From positions 5,303,001-5,367,000 of the forward strand of contig NZ_JAZHRR010000001.1 of the NCBI RefSeq assembly GCF_036924515.1: a DNA stretch of 64,000 nucleotides, in the 5' to 3' direction. Each line of letters starts with the position of its first letter. Within the stretch, counting starts at the first letter, position 1. The translations under genes were made by a program, and so were the position numbers. Below the pieces are notes generated by a model. That model saw only the letters and a list, made by a program, of their open reading frames with translations. It made no database searches and was not told the origin of the DNA. Below, piece by piece: positions 7,981 to 15,945 of this stretch. The stretch is from Bradyrhizobium sp. AZCC 1610 (GTDB lineage Bacteria > Pseudomonadota > Alphaproteobacteria > Rhizobiales > Xanthobacteraceae).

Positions 7981-9129
7981 ATGGCTTCCGATGGCGCCGC
8001 ATCTCCCCGGCCGATAAGCCCCGCAGGGCGGATCGACGCCATCGACGTGTTGCGGGGCCTTGCCTTGCTTGGCGTTGTCGCGATCAACGTCGTCAATGAA
8101 TTTCGCGTCTCGATCTTTGAACAATTTCTTTCCCCGAAGTCTCCGACATCGCCGATCGACAGCGCTATCGAAGCAATCTTGACGCTGGCCGTCGAGATGA
8201 AGGCGCTTGCACTATTTTCGCTCCTGTTCGGTGCTGGGCTTGCGATCCAGTTCGAGCGGCTTGCGAACAGTGAGCGCCGCACCTCGCTGCTCGTGCGGCG
8301 GCTCGTTGTGCTGCTGGTGTTCGGGCTGATTCACCTTTGCCTGATCTGGAACGGCGATATCCTCACCGAATATGCCCTCGCCGGCCTGATCGTCCTGCCG
8401 TTCCTGTTTGGTCCGCGCTGGCTACTGGCCGTCGCCGCGCTGGCATTTCTTGTGCTCTATCTTGCAATGCAGGCCGCTCCGCCGGATGGACTGTTTCCCA
8501 GCACAGCCACGATCACGCAGCACGTCGCGGATGCCAACCGCATCTATGCGACGGGCGGCTTCCTCGATGTGCTGGCGTTCCGGCTCCGCGAGATTCCTCT
8601 TATCGTTCCACTGCACGTCTTTGTCTTTCCGCGCACGATCGGGTTGTTTCTTTTCGGCGCGTTCGCCTGGCGCACCGGCATTCCACAAAGCCGACCCCGG
8701 CGCCTGCTGTCGATCGGCGCCCCCTGTATTGGCCTCGGCGCGGCATTGATCCTTGCCGGCGCCGACGCTCTCGGCACCATCCTGCTGGCGCTGGGTTATG
8801 GGGCGGTCATCATCGGCATCGCCCATCTCGCGAGCGGAAAGAAGCTGCTGGGCTGGGCCGCGCCGATGGGACGCATGGCATTCACCAACTACCTCGCGCA
8901 ATCCCTGATCTTCGGCTGGATCTTTTATGGTTACGGTCTCGGCCTGTTCGGCCGCCTCGGCGTCGCCAACGCGCTGGCCATCGGCGTTGCCGTCTATATC
9001 GGACAGGTGTTTTTCAGCGCCTGGTGGCTGCGCCGTTACCGGTACGGTCCGGTCGAATGGCTGTGGCGCACGCTGATGTATGGTGTGCCGCAACCGATGT
9101 TGCATTCACCGATTGAGGCCGTGCGATGA
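7981..9129 (+). CDS. DUF418-family membrane protein
   Basis: 382 residues with about nine to ten hydrophobic helices. The N-terminal RIDAIDVLRGLALLGVVAIN is the typical opening of the DUF418/YeiB family, and the C-terminal half (MGRMAFTNYLAQSLI, then FFSAWWLRRYRYGPVEWLWR) is the DUF418 domain. The family belongs to the acyltransferase-like membrane proteins; its substrate is generally not known. It follows malonyl-CoA decarboxylase by 47 bp and may be co-transcribed, without an obvious functional link. A hairpin terminator lies downstream at 9169-9196. Confidence 0.8.
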   Translation: MASDGAASPRPISPAGRIDAIDVLRGLALLGVVAINVVNEFRVSIFEQFLSPKSPTSPIDSAIEAILTLAVEMKALALFSLLFGAGLAIQFERLANSERRTSLLVRRLVVLLVFGLIHLCLIWNGDILTEYALAGLIVLPFLFGPRWLLAVAALAFLVLYLAMQAAPPDGLFPSTATITQHVADANRIYATGGFLDVLAFRLREIPLIVPLHVFVFPRTIGLFLFGAFAWRTGIPQSRPRRLLSIGAPCIGLGAALILAGADALGTILLALGYGAVIIGIAHLASGKKLLGWAAPMGRMAFTNYLAQSLIFGWIFYGYGLGLFGRLGVANALAIGVAVYIGQVFFSAWWLRRYRYGPVEWLWRTLMYGVPQPMLHSPIEAVR

Positions 9130-9168
9130 GCGCCGTCGTTCCTTGTGGAGATCGAGCCTCCCTCTAAA

Positions 9169-9196
9169 CACGATGCCCGACAAGCCGGGCATCGTG
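9169..9196. terminator. Hairpin terminator between convergent genes
   Basis: An 11 bp perfect stem (CACGATGCCCG / CGGGCATCGTG) with a 6 nt loop lies between the ends of the convergent genes at 9129 and 9214. A short T-rich stretch follows in the minus-strand direction. It probably terminates both genes. Confidence 0.6.
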
Positions 9197-9213
9197 ACGA
9201 GGTACGCGCGCTC

Positions 9214-10275
9214 TTACGCGGACACGGGCCGCAGCCGCAATAGCGTTGCGGGAAGATGGGCGGAGAGCCAGGCCGTGATGGCGCGCTCCTTGCGGTGATA
9301 GAAAAGACCGGCAGCGATAACCGCAATTCCGATCAGCGACAGCGAGAAGGGAAACAGCAGCGAGTCCTTGAAAACCTTCTCTGCGAGATGTCCGAGATAG
9401 AGACACACGCCGAACGCGCCAAACACGGCATAGGCACGCCGCATCAGGATCACGGCAATCGCCAGCAAGCCCACGTTGAACAGGCAGTAGACGGCTCTCC
9501 CCAGTTCAGTTGCGCTGTCCGAGGCAGTAATTCCGCCCCAGAAGGCCAGCAGCCCGAACAGATGCAGCCAGAAGGCAAAGTCGCCATTGCGGCTGCGATA
9601 GTCCACGGTCCAGGCCAAAGCGAGGACAAGAAATCCGAACCAGATCGACACCCTGCGCCGCATCGCGAAATCGAGATGATCCACGCCGCTGATCCATGGC
9701 GCCAGATCCATCGACATGAACCAGAGCGCGACCGCGATCAGCGCGACGATGAAGGGAAACCGGAAATAGCGCAGCGCGACAGCGCCGGCCACGACAGTCG
9801 CGATCTCCATGAAGACCCAACTGCCTTTGATCCAGACGTAGAAATCATGCACCGTCCCCGGCTTGCCGAACTTGCCCCACCAGCCAAGCGCGTCCTGGAT
9901 GCCGTAGACCGCGAGCGGCGCCATCGAGACCGCGACGGCGACCAGCAATCCGCCGGGAGTGCGCAGATTCTTGCCGTGCCAGAGGTAATGCCCTGCCACG
10001 ACAAATCCGATCGCATAGGCAATCGCGCAGGCCGTGAGCGCACCGCCGCCCATCTGCGAGAACGCCACGGTCGAAAACAGGCCCATGGCGCCGATCACGA
10101 TCAATGCGCCGGCGTACCAGAGCAGATGCGCGGCATCGAATTTTGCCGGGCCTGCGCCGCTGGCCGGCTCTCCCGCTTCACCGCCTGACAGAAAGGCCAG
10201 CAGCCGCTCCAGATCAGTCGCACTGATCACCCCGGCGCTTGCCGCACCCCGTAAATCTCTCTCCGAATATGGCAT
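9214..10275 (-). CDS. DUF2157-like polytopic membrane protein
   Basis: 353 residues. A cytoplasmic N-terminal helical segment of ~60 residues (SERDLRGAASAGVISATDLERLLAFL) precedes about ten transmembrane helices, an arrangement seen in DUF2157 proteins. The ATG at 10275 is preferred over the in-frame 10377 because a sigma70-type promoter with its -10 box at 10357-10362 would place the transcript start inside the longer version. Two palindromic operators overlap and precede that promoter. Function unknown; its regulator is not adjacent. Confidence 0.65.
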   Translation of the reverse strand: MPYSERDLRGAASAGVISATDLERLLAFLSGGEAGEPASGAGPAKFDAAHLLWYAGALIVIGAMGLFSTVAFSQMGGGALTACAIAYAIGFVVAGHYLWHGKNLRTPGGLLVAVAVSMAPLAVYGIQDALGWWGKFGKPGTVHDFYVWIKGSWVFMEIATVVAGAVALRYFRFPFIVALIAVALWFMSMDLAPWISGVDHLDFAMRRRVSIWFGFLVLALAWTVDYRSRNGDFAFWLHLFGLLAFWGGITASDSATELGRAVYCLFNVGLLAIAVILMRRAYAVFGAFGVCLYLGHLAEKVFKDSLLFPFSLSLIGIAVIAAGLFYHRKERAITAWLSAHLPATLLRLRPVSA

Positions 10276-10356
10276 GTGACTATCAATTCCTGCGTTGCGG
10301 GACGCGGCGGCTCGCGCCGCTGCCCCGAGAAAAAGAGCAAGGCTGTTACGAACCGG

Positions 10357-10384
10357 AGTATAGCAAAACTTGAGCAACGCTCAA
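10357..10384 (-). promoter_or_regulatory. Sigma70-type promoter of the DUF2157-like gene
   Basis: On the minus strand TTGAGC (10384-10379) and TATACT (10362-10357) are separated by 16 bp. The predicted transcript starts about 75 nt upstream of the ATG at 10275. The -35 box is part of the first operator palindrome, so repressor binding there would block RNA polymerase. Confidence 0.55.
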
Positions 10385-10406
10385 TAATAATTTGAGCGTC
10401 GCTCAC
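10370..10406. promoter_or_regulatory. Tandem palindromic operator
   Basis: Two copies of TTGAGC-N3-GCTCA(A/C): 10370-10384 (perfect, spacer AAC) and 10392-10406 (spacer GTC, last base mismatched). Their centres are 22 bp apart, about two helical turns, so two dimers would sit on the same face of the DNA. The pattern resembles TetR-type operators; no regulator gene lies beside it. Confidence 0.55.
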
Positions 10407-10462
10407 AAAATTTGATGAGTGCCCATCGATAGCCGTCGGACAGCCCGGACTGCCGAGGTTGG

Positions 10463-11633
10463 CTATGCAGCCAACGCCTTCATTTCCTTGTACAAATCGG
10501 ATTTCCCCTCGAATCCGATGCCCGGCAGGTCCGGCATGGTGATGTGGCCGTTCTCGACACGAACACCATCCGGGAAGCCGCCATAGGGCTGGAACAGGTC
10601 CGGATAGCTTTCATTGCCGCCGAGGCCGAGGCCGGCCGCGATATTGAGCGACATCTGGTGGCCCCCGTGGGGAACGCAGCGGCTCGGCGACCAGCCGTGG
10701 GTTTTCAGCACCGCGAGCGTGCGCTGGTATTCGCACAGACCATAGGACAGCGCGCAATCGAACTGCAGCCAGTCGCGGTCCGGCCGCATGCCGCCATAAC
10801 GGATCAGGTTTTTGGCGTCCTGGTGGCTGAACAGGTTTTCGCCGGTCGCCATGGCTGCGGGATAGAATTCGGCCAAAGCGGCCTGCAGCGCGAAATCGAG
10901 CGGATCGCCGGCCTCCTCGTACCAGAACAGCGGATACTCCCGCAGCATCTTGGCGTAGGCGATCGCGGTTTCCAGATCGAAGCGGCCGTTGGCATCGACC
11001 GCGAGCCGCGCGTCCTTGCCGATCTCCTTCAGCACGGCTTCGATGCGCTCGCGGTCTTCCGCGATCGGCGCCCCGCCGATCTTCATCTTCACGACATTGT
11101 AGCCGCGGTCGAGATAGCCGCGCATCTCGCCGCGCAGCGCCGATAGGTCCTTGCCGGGATAATAATAACCGCCGGCGGCATAGACGAACACGCGCGGATT
11201 TGCTTCGCGGCCGTGGCGCTCGGCGAGCAAACGAAACAGCGGCTTGCCGGCGATCTTCGCCACCGCGTCCCACACCGCCATGTCGATGGTGCCGACGGCG
11301 ACCGAGCGTTCGCCATGGCCGCCCGGTTTCTCGTTCGACATCATCGCCGCCCAGATCTTGTCCGGATCGAGATTATCGCCGTCGGCATCGAGCAAGCTCT
11401 TCGGATCGGCCTCCTTGAGCCGCGGCGCAAAACGTTCGCGGATCAGGCCGCCCTGCCCGTAGCGGCCGTTGGAATTGAAGCCGTAGCCGACCACGCGTTT
11501 GCCGTCGCGAAACACCGTCGGTAACGACGGCGACAAGGCTCGTCGTCATCTTGGTGAAGTCGATATAGGCGTTGCGGATCGGCGAGGAGATCGGCTTTGT
11601 GATTTCGCAGACGTCGACGATACGGACGGACAT
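10463..11633 (-). pseudogene. D(-)-tartrate dehydratase-like enolase-superfamily gene, frameshifted
   Basis: The product belongs to the mandelate racemase/enolase superfamily and closely matches, from memory, the D-tartrate dehydratase of Bradyrhizobium japonicum. Catalytic elements are present: the KMK motif in VVKMKIGG, metal ligands in VDANGRF, WYEEAGDP and TGENLFS, and the His in PHGGHQMS. However, the first 39 codons (from ATG at 11633) and the remaining ~350 are in different frames. The sequence shows a CC pair at 11515-11516 where a single C would restore a continuous frame reading VVTD-VFRDGKRVVGYGF. Either the gene is recently inactivated or this is a sequencing error. No alternative ATG opens the second part. 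Confidence 0.8.
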
Positions 11634-11666
11634 GGCGGATAGCTTTCAGTCGCTGGTTTTCCCGTC

Positions 11667-11684
11667 GTCATGGCCGGGCATGAC
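11667..11684. repeat. Short REP-like hairpin
   Basis: GTCATG-GCCGGG-CATGAC, a 6 bp inverted repeat containing the GTCATGGCCGGG word shared with the larger composite repeats at 6375 and 14533. It lies in the gap between the tartrate dehydratase remnant and the DUF3297 gene. Confidence 0.45.
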
Positions 11685-11717
11685 GGGTGTGTGGTGCGCG
11701 CGCAACGCGCGTTTCAA

Positions 11718-11987
11718 TCAGGACGACGTCTTGTCGCGGAAATATGGCTCGACGGGGCCATGCACCTTGATCGTCAGCGGGTTGCCGTAGCGGTCCTTGG
11801 CGTTGCCGGCGGTGACGCGCACCCAGCCCTCGCTGATGCAGTATTCCTCGACATTGGTCTTCTCGACGCCCTTGAAGCGAATGCCGACGTCGCGCGCGAG
11901 GATTTCGGCATTGTAATACGGGCTGTTCGGATCGACCGAGAGACGGTCGGGGAATTGGTCGCTCATTGCTTTGTTGGTCTCGCTCAC
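11718..11987 (-). CDS. DUF3297 family protein
   Basis: 89 residues matching the DUF3297 pattern: PDRLSVDPNSPYYNAEILARDVGIRFKG, KTNVEEYCISEGWVRV, and DRYGNPLTIKVHGPVEPYF. No signal peptide or membrane segment is present; function unknown. The ATG at 11987 overlaps the stop of the glutathione peroxidase gene by 4 bases, so the two are translationally coupled and the small protein may act with the peroxidase. Confidence 0.8.
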   Translation of the reverse strand: MSETNKAMSDQFPDRLSVDPNSPYYNAEILARDVGIRFKGVEKTNVEEYCISEGWVRVTAGNAKDRYGNPLTIKVHGPVEPYFRDKTSS

Positions 11988-12475
11988 AGCAGTGCCTCGA
12001 TTTCTCTTCGTAGCCCCTCAGGGGTGACGGTCGGTGCATAGCGCCCGACCACCTTGCCCGATCGGTCGATCAGGAATTTGGTGAAATTCCACTTGATCGA
12101 CGAACCGAGCAGCCCCGATTTCTCATTCTTCAGGTGGTTGAACAACGGATGCGCATGGCTGCCGTTGACATCGATCTTGGCGAACATCGGAAACGTCACG
12201 TCATACTTGCTCTCGCAGAACGTCTCGATCTGTTTGGCGTCGCCCGGCTCCTGCCCGCCGAACTGGTTGCAGGGAAAGCCGAGCACGGCAAAGCCCCGCG
12301 GCGCCAATTCGCGTTGCAATTGCTCCAGGCCCTTGTATTGCGGCGTGAACCCGCAGGCGCTCGCGGTGTTGACGATCAGGAGCACCTGACCTTCAAACCG
12401 CTTCAGCGGAACCTCTGCGCCGGCGATGGACTGCGCCGTAAAATCATAAACGCCTGGCATCATGGTCTCGTTCAA
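11984..12475 (-). CDS. Glutathione peroxidase-family thiol peroxidase
   Basis: 163 residues, the usual length for the bacterial BtuE-like family. The peroxidatic Cys41 sits in NTASACGFTPQ, Gln71 in FPCNQFGGQ, and Trp129-Asn130 in KWNFTKFL, completing the Cys-Gln-Trp-Asn active site. It reduces hydrogen or lipid peroxides in the cytoplasm, probably with thioredoxin as donor since it is a cysteine, not selenocysteine, enzyme. First gene of a coupled pair with DUF3297. The amidase gene on the same strand ends one base upstream of its start. Confidence 0.9.
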   Translation of the reverse strand: MNETMMPGVYDFTAQSIAGAEVPLKRFEGQVLLIVNTASACGFTPQYKGLEQLQRELAPRGFAVLGFPCNQFGGQEPGDAKQIETFCESKYDVTFPMFAKIDVNGSHAHPLFNHLKNEKSGLLGSSIKWNFTKFLIDRSGKVVGRYAPTVTPEGLRREIEALL

Positions 12476-12476
12476 T

Positions 12477-13868
12477 TCAGCCCGCAGGATCGATCGCCGC
12501 CGACGGCGTTCCGCCGGCTTCGATCGCCTCGCCGGCGGCGAGGCATAAATCCTCGCGGTAACGGCCGGAAACCAGTTGCACGCCGACGGGAACGCGCCCG
12601 ACCAGCCCGGTCGAAACCGTTAGCCCGGGAAGCCCCATGAAGGGAATGGCGATCTGCGGCAATTGCGCATGCCAGACGCGCGCAAACGACGCCTCGTCCT
12701 TGCGGTCGAGTTGATCGGGGAACGGCAATTCGCCGGATACCGGCATCAGCAGCACGGCATATTTTTCGAAGAACGCCAGCCATTCGCGCGTCAGCGTCGC
12801 GCGCCGCGTCAGTGCCTTCGACAGGTCGAACGGATGCACTTTTGCGCGGTTGCCACGCAGGCAGGCCAGCGCGCCGGGATCGCCTTCGCGCTCGGCGGCT
12901 TCCAGTTGCGCCTCGTAGCCGTCGCCGAGCCAGAGTTTTGTCTGGAGATCGGCGGCCTCGCGCAGCGGCGGCGTGTTGGCGATTTCCTCGACGATCCAGC
13001 CCGCGCGCTCGAGCCGCTTGCCGGCATCGGCAACCGCTTCCTTCACTTCGGGTACGGGATCGAGTCCGTCTGGGTTGAGACACATTCCGACGCGCTTGGG
13101 CATCGCCGGCCCTTCGAGCGGCGCCGGCACCCACCAGGGATCGCGATAATCCCTGGCCGACATCGCGGCCAGCGCGATCCTGATATCGCCGATGGTGCGC
13201 GCCAGCGGGCCCGAGACGGCGCTGATCTGCGGCCCGATCGGCCGTTCGGGGAGCGCCGCGTTGAACGCCGCGATGCGCCCCATGGTCGGCCGCAGGCCGT
13301 GCACGCCGCAGGCGTAAGCCGGATAGCGGATCGATCCCGCGATATCGGTGCCGTGCGCGATATGGCCGATGCCGGCCGCGACTGCAGCTCCAGCGCCGCC
13401 GGACGAGCCGCCGGGCGTGATGCCAGGGTCACGGGGATTCTTGGTGTCGCCATGGATGAGGTTGGAGGTGAACCAGCGATAGGAGAACGCCGGGCAATTG
13501 GTGCGCCCGAGAATGACGGCGCCGGATTTGCGCAGATTGTCGATTACTGGGCTGTTGCTCTTCGCGATGGCGTCGCGCTGCAGCTTCAAGCCGTTGGTGG
13601 TGGCAAAGCCCTCCTGGTCTATATTGACCTTCACCGTGACAGGCACGCCGCCAAGGGGGCCAACGTCCTCGCCCCGCCCGATCGCGGCATCGATGGCTGC
13701 GGCCTGCGCCAGCACCTCGGCCGGCTTGTGGTCGACCACGGCATTGATCCTGGGATTGACCGCGTCCAGCCGCGCTAGCGCCGCGGTCGCCGCCTCCTTG
13801 GCCGAGACTTTTTTCGACCTGATCAGCGAGGCCATTTCCGCAGCCGACAGGCGCCATAGATCTTGCAT
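12477..13868 (-). CDS. Amidase (amidase-signature family)
   Basis: 463 residues. The Ser-cisSer-Lys triad is visible: Lys80 in VPVTVKVNID, the Gly/Ser-rich PGGSSGGAG (Ser155/156) and the nucleophile Ser179 in GTDIAGSIR. It hydrolyses an amide to acid and ammonia in the cytoplasm, but the family is too broad for a substrate call. The GatA-like partners GatB/GatC are absent, which argues against a tRNA amidotransferase role. ATG at 13868 with GGAG 6 nt upstream is chosen over an in-frame codon at 13916. The gene ends 1 bp before the peroxidase start. Confidence 0.85.
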   Translation of the reverse strand: MQDLWRLSAAEMASLIRSKKVSAKEAATAALARLDAVNPRINAVVDHKPAEVLAQAAAIDAAIGRGEDVGPLGGVPVTVKVNIDQEGFATTNGLKLQRDAIAKSNSPVIDNLRKSGAVILGRTNCPAFSYRWFTSNLIHGDTKNPRDPGITPGGSSGGAGAAVAAGIGHIAHGTDIAGSIRYPAYACGVHGLRPTMGRIAAFNAALPERPIGPQISAVSGPLARTIGDIRIALAAMSARDYRDPWWVPAPLEGPAMPKRVGMCLNPDGLDPVPEVKEAVADAGKRLERAGWIVEEIANTPPLREAADLQTKLWLGDGYEAQLEAAEREGDPGALACLRGNRAKVHPFDLSKALTRRATLTREWLAFFEKYAVLLMPVSGELPFPDQLDRKDEASFARVWHAQLPQIAIPFMGLPGLTVSTGLVGRVPVGVQLVSGRYREDLCLAAGEAIEAGGTPSAAIDPAG

Positions 13869-13940
13869 GCAAAACTCCATCCGATTGCCGCCCTTGTAGC
13901 GCCGGGCGCAGGGCAATGCCAGCGGCGGCGCCGCCCGGAT

Positions 13941-14507
13941 TTAGCGCATGCGGGCGATGTAATGGGCGAGATCGACGATCTGCTCGGGCGTAATCGGCGC
14001 CATCACGTCGGCCATGCTGGCGTCATAGCCGTGGCGGCTGTTGTCCTTGTACTCGGCAAGGGTCTTGGCGAGATAGTCCTCGCGCTGGTTGGCGATGCGC
14101 GGGACGTTTTCCTTCCCCGACAGATCGGGGTTGTGACAGGCGTCGCAGCGGTGCTGCTGCACCAGCGCCTGGCCGCGCTGCATGCGTGCTGGGTCGCCAT
14201 TTTCCGCTGGCGGCGCGGGCTTTGGTATCTTGGCGATAAAGTCCGAGAAGAGGCGAAGATCGTCGTCGGTCAGCGGCTTTGCCATCTCGTTCATCGGCTC
14301 GGAGATGCGCAGCTTCTCGCGGAACATGAAGAGCTGGATCAGTGTGTAAGGCGCTTGCTGACCGCCGAGCGAAGGGGTGTTCTCGGTCTCGGACTGGCCC
14401 TTCTCGCCGTGACAGGCGAGACACGGCGCGATGCGTTGTTCGATTGGTTCGGCGTTGGCGGAAGCGGCGATGGAGGCGAACGCCAAAGCCAGGATTCGTT
14501 TTCGCAT
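13941..14507 (-). CDS. Dihaem cytochrome c (class I, c4-like)
   Basis: 188 residues with a signal peptide (residues 1-19, ending ASANA). Two haem c sites are present, CLACH (29-33) and CDACH (121-125), each followed by a class I cytochrome domain ending in a hydrophobic helix (the last reads [14 protein letters not shown]). It should be a periplasmic electron carrier. The start at 14507 is set by the signal peptide. The IS4-type element at 14553 lies only 45 bp upstream of the start codon, so the native promoter may be displaced. Confidence 0.85.
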   Translation of the reverse strand: MRKRILALAFASIAASANAEPIEQRIAPCLACHGEKGQSETENTPSLGGQQAPYTLIQLFMFREKLRISEPMNEMAKPLTDDDLRLFSDFIAKIPKPAPPAENGDPARMQRGQALVQQHRCDACHNPDLSGKENVPRIANQREDYLAKTLAEYKDNSRHGYDASMADVMAPITPEQIVDLAHYIARMR

Positions 14508-14552
14508 CGATGAATACTCTGCAACAGGACCCGTCATGCCCGGCCTTGTGCC

Positions 14553-15822
14553 ACGGCTGTCCGGTTCGATTTTTATGGACAGGGTGCATGACGTGGATTC
14601 TTCTGTGTTTTGAGCGCTTCGCACACGTTCGAGACACGGAAGGAGATCCGCGCCATGCGGCATCAGAATAGCGTATTTCATAGTCTAACGAAGCACATTC
14701 CTTGGTCTAGATTCGAACAGATCGTGGAAAAGCACGGAGCCGACCGGTTGGTGCGCAAATTGACGACGAAGCGTCACCTCATTGCTTTGCTGTATGGGCA
14801 ATTGAGCGGCGCAACGAGCCTGCGGGAGGCCGTGACCGGAATGGCGAGCCACGAGACACGACTTTATCATGTGGGAGCGACACCGGTGAAGCGTTCGACG
14901 ATGTCGGACGCCAATTCGAAACGGCCTTGGCAAGTGTTTAGCGAGTTGTTTGCGCAAATGTTGCCGCAAGCGCATCGCGGGCTGCGGCGCGCGGCGGCAG
15001 ACGCGGTCCGGCTGATTGATTCCACCAGTGTTCGGCTCTCTAGCCTGAGCGAAGGCTGGGCGACGTTTTCGGCCGATGTGTTCGGGGCCAAGGCGCATAT
15101 CGTCTACGATCCGAATGCCGATCGACCGGTCTACTTTGCGGTGACACCGGCCAACGTCAACGACATCACAGCCGCCAAAGCCATGCCGATCGAGCCGGGT
15201 GTAACCTACGTCTACGACCTCGGTTATTACGATTACGGCTGGTGGGCGAGGCTCGATGATGCCGGCTGCCGCTTTGTGACACGGCTGAAGAAGAACACTC
15301 CGTTCAGCGTGGTCAAGGAGAACCGCGTTCCCAAGGGCAGCAATATTGTGAGCGACCGGATCGGTCACCTGCCGGCCCGGCTCGCCAACAGCCGCAACAA
15401 TCCGCTGCAAGTTCCGGTCCGGGAGATCCGCGTGATCATCGACACCGGTAAGTTGTTGCGCATCGTGACCAATGATCTCGACGCGCCGGCGCAGGAGATC
15501 GCAGACCTTTACAAACAGCGTTGGCAGATCGAGTTGTTCTTCCGCTGGGTCAAGCAGACGCTTCGAATCAGGCACTTCATCGGGGTCTCCGAGAATGCCG
15601 TTCGCATTCAGATCGCTACCGCCCTGATCGCTTTTCTCATCTTGCGTATGGCCCAGCTCGCTCAAAAGGCAATACACAGCCCCCTCGTATTTGCCCGGCT
15701 CGTCCGCTCCAACCTCATGCGCAGGCGCCCGATCAACCAGTTGCTCGAACCCCTACAGCCCATCCCGATCAACTCAAACCAGTTAAAACTCGGATTATAC
15801 TTACAATGAACCGGACAGCCGT
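14553..15822 (+). mobile_element. Complete IS4-type insertion sequence (1270 bp)
   Basis: Bounded by perfect 15 bp terminal inverted repeats, ACGGCTGTCCGGTTC at the left and its reverse complement at the right end. Both sides carry the 11 bp duplication GGCCTTGTGCC (14542-14552 and 15823-15833). One transposase gene occupies almost the whole element. The rebuilt target is a hairpin ATGCCCGGC-CTTGT-GCCGGGCAT, and the duplicated 11 bp is exactly centred on its apex (3 bp of stem, 5 nt loop, 3 bp of stem). The perfect ends, perfect duplication and open frame suggest a recent, possibly still active insertion. Confidence 0.92.
14655..15809 (+). CDS. IS4-family DDE transposase
   Basis: 384 residues. 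An N-terminal ~75-residue domain (DUF4372-like, [23 protein letters not shown]) precedes a DDE catalytic domain: Asp122 in [10 protein letters not shown], Asp188 in [11 protein letters not shown], and Glu293 within the IS4 YREK signature Y286-R289-E293-K300 ([16 protein letters not shown]). Start at ATG 14655, with AAGGAG nine bases upstream; an in-frame TTG at 14610 is less likely. No frameshift or stop interrupts it, so the enzyme is probably functional. It is oriented away from the cytochrome gene at its left. Confidence 0.92.
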   Translation: MRHQNSVFHSLTKHIPWSRFEQIVEKHGADRLVRKLTTKRHLIALLYGQLSGATSLREAVTGMASHETRLYHVGATPVKRSTMSDANSKRPWQVFSELFAQMLPQAHRGLRRAAADAVRLIDSTSVRLSSLSEGWATFSADVFGAKAHIVYDPNADRPVYFAVTPANVNDITAAKAMPIEPGVTYVYDLGYYDYGWWARLDDAGCRFVTRLKKNTPFSVVKENRVPKGSNIVSDRIGHLPARLANSRNNPLQVPVREIRVIIDTGKLLRIVTNDLDAPAQEIADLYKQRWQIELFFRWVKQTLRIRHFIGVSENAVRIQIATALIAFLILRMAQLAQKAIHSPLVFARLVRSNLMRRRPINQLLEPLQPIPINSNQLKLGLYLQ

Positions 15823-15945
15823 GGCCTTGTGCCGGGCATCCACGTCTTAACTAAACCGCAGCAAAGACGTGGATGGCCGGGACATCTAGCGCGAAGACGC
15901 GCCTCGCGCTTTAGCCCGGCCATGACGATGTAACTGGACCGCTCG

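Larger units (their letters stand above)
14533..15926. repeat. Composite palindromic repeat interrupted by the IS4-type element
   Basis: The left part (14533-14552, GTCATGCCCGGCCTTGTGCC) and right part (15834-15926, ending AGCCCGGCCATGAC) together rebuild a ~113 bp REP-like element when the insertion and one target duplication are removed. Inner arms CCACGTCTT and AAGACGTGG also pair. It is the same design as the intact repeat at 6375-6467. Confidence 0.75.
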
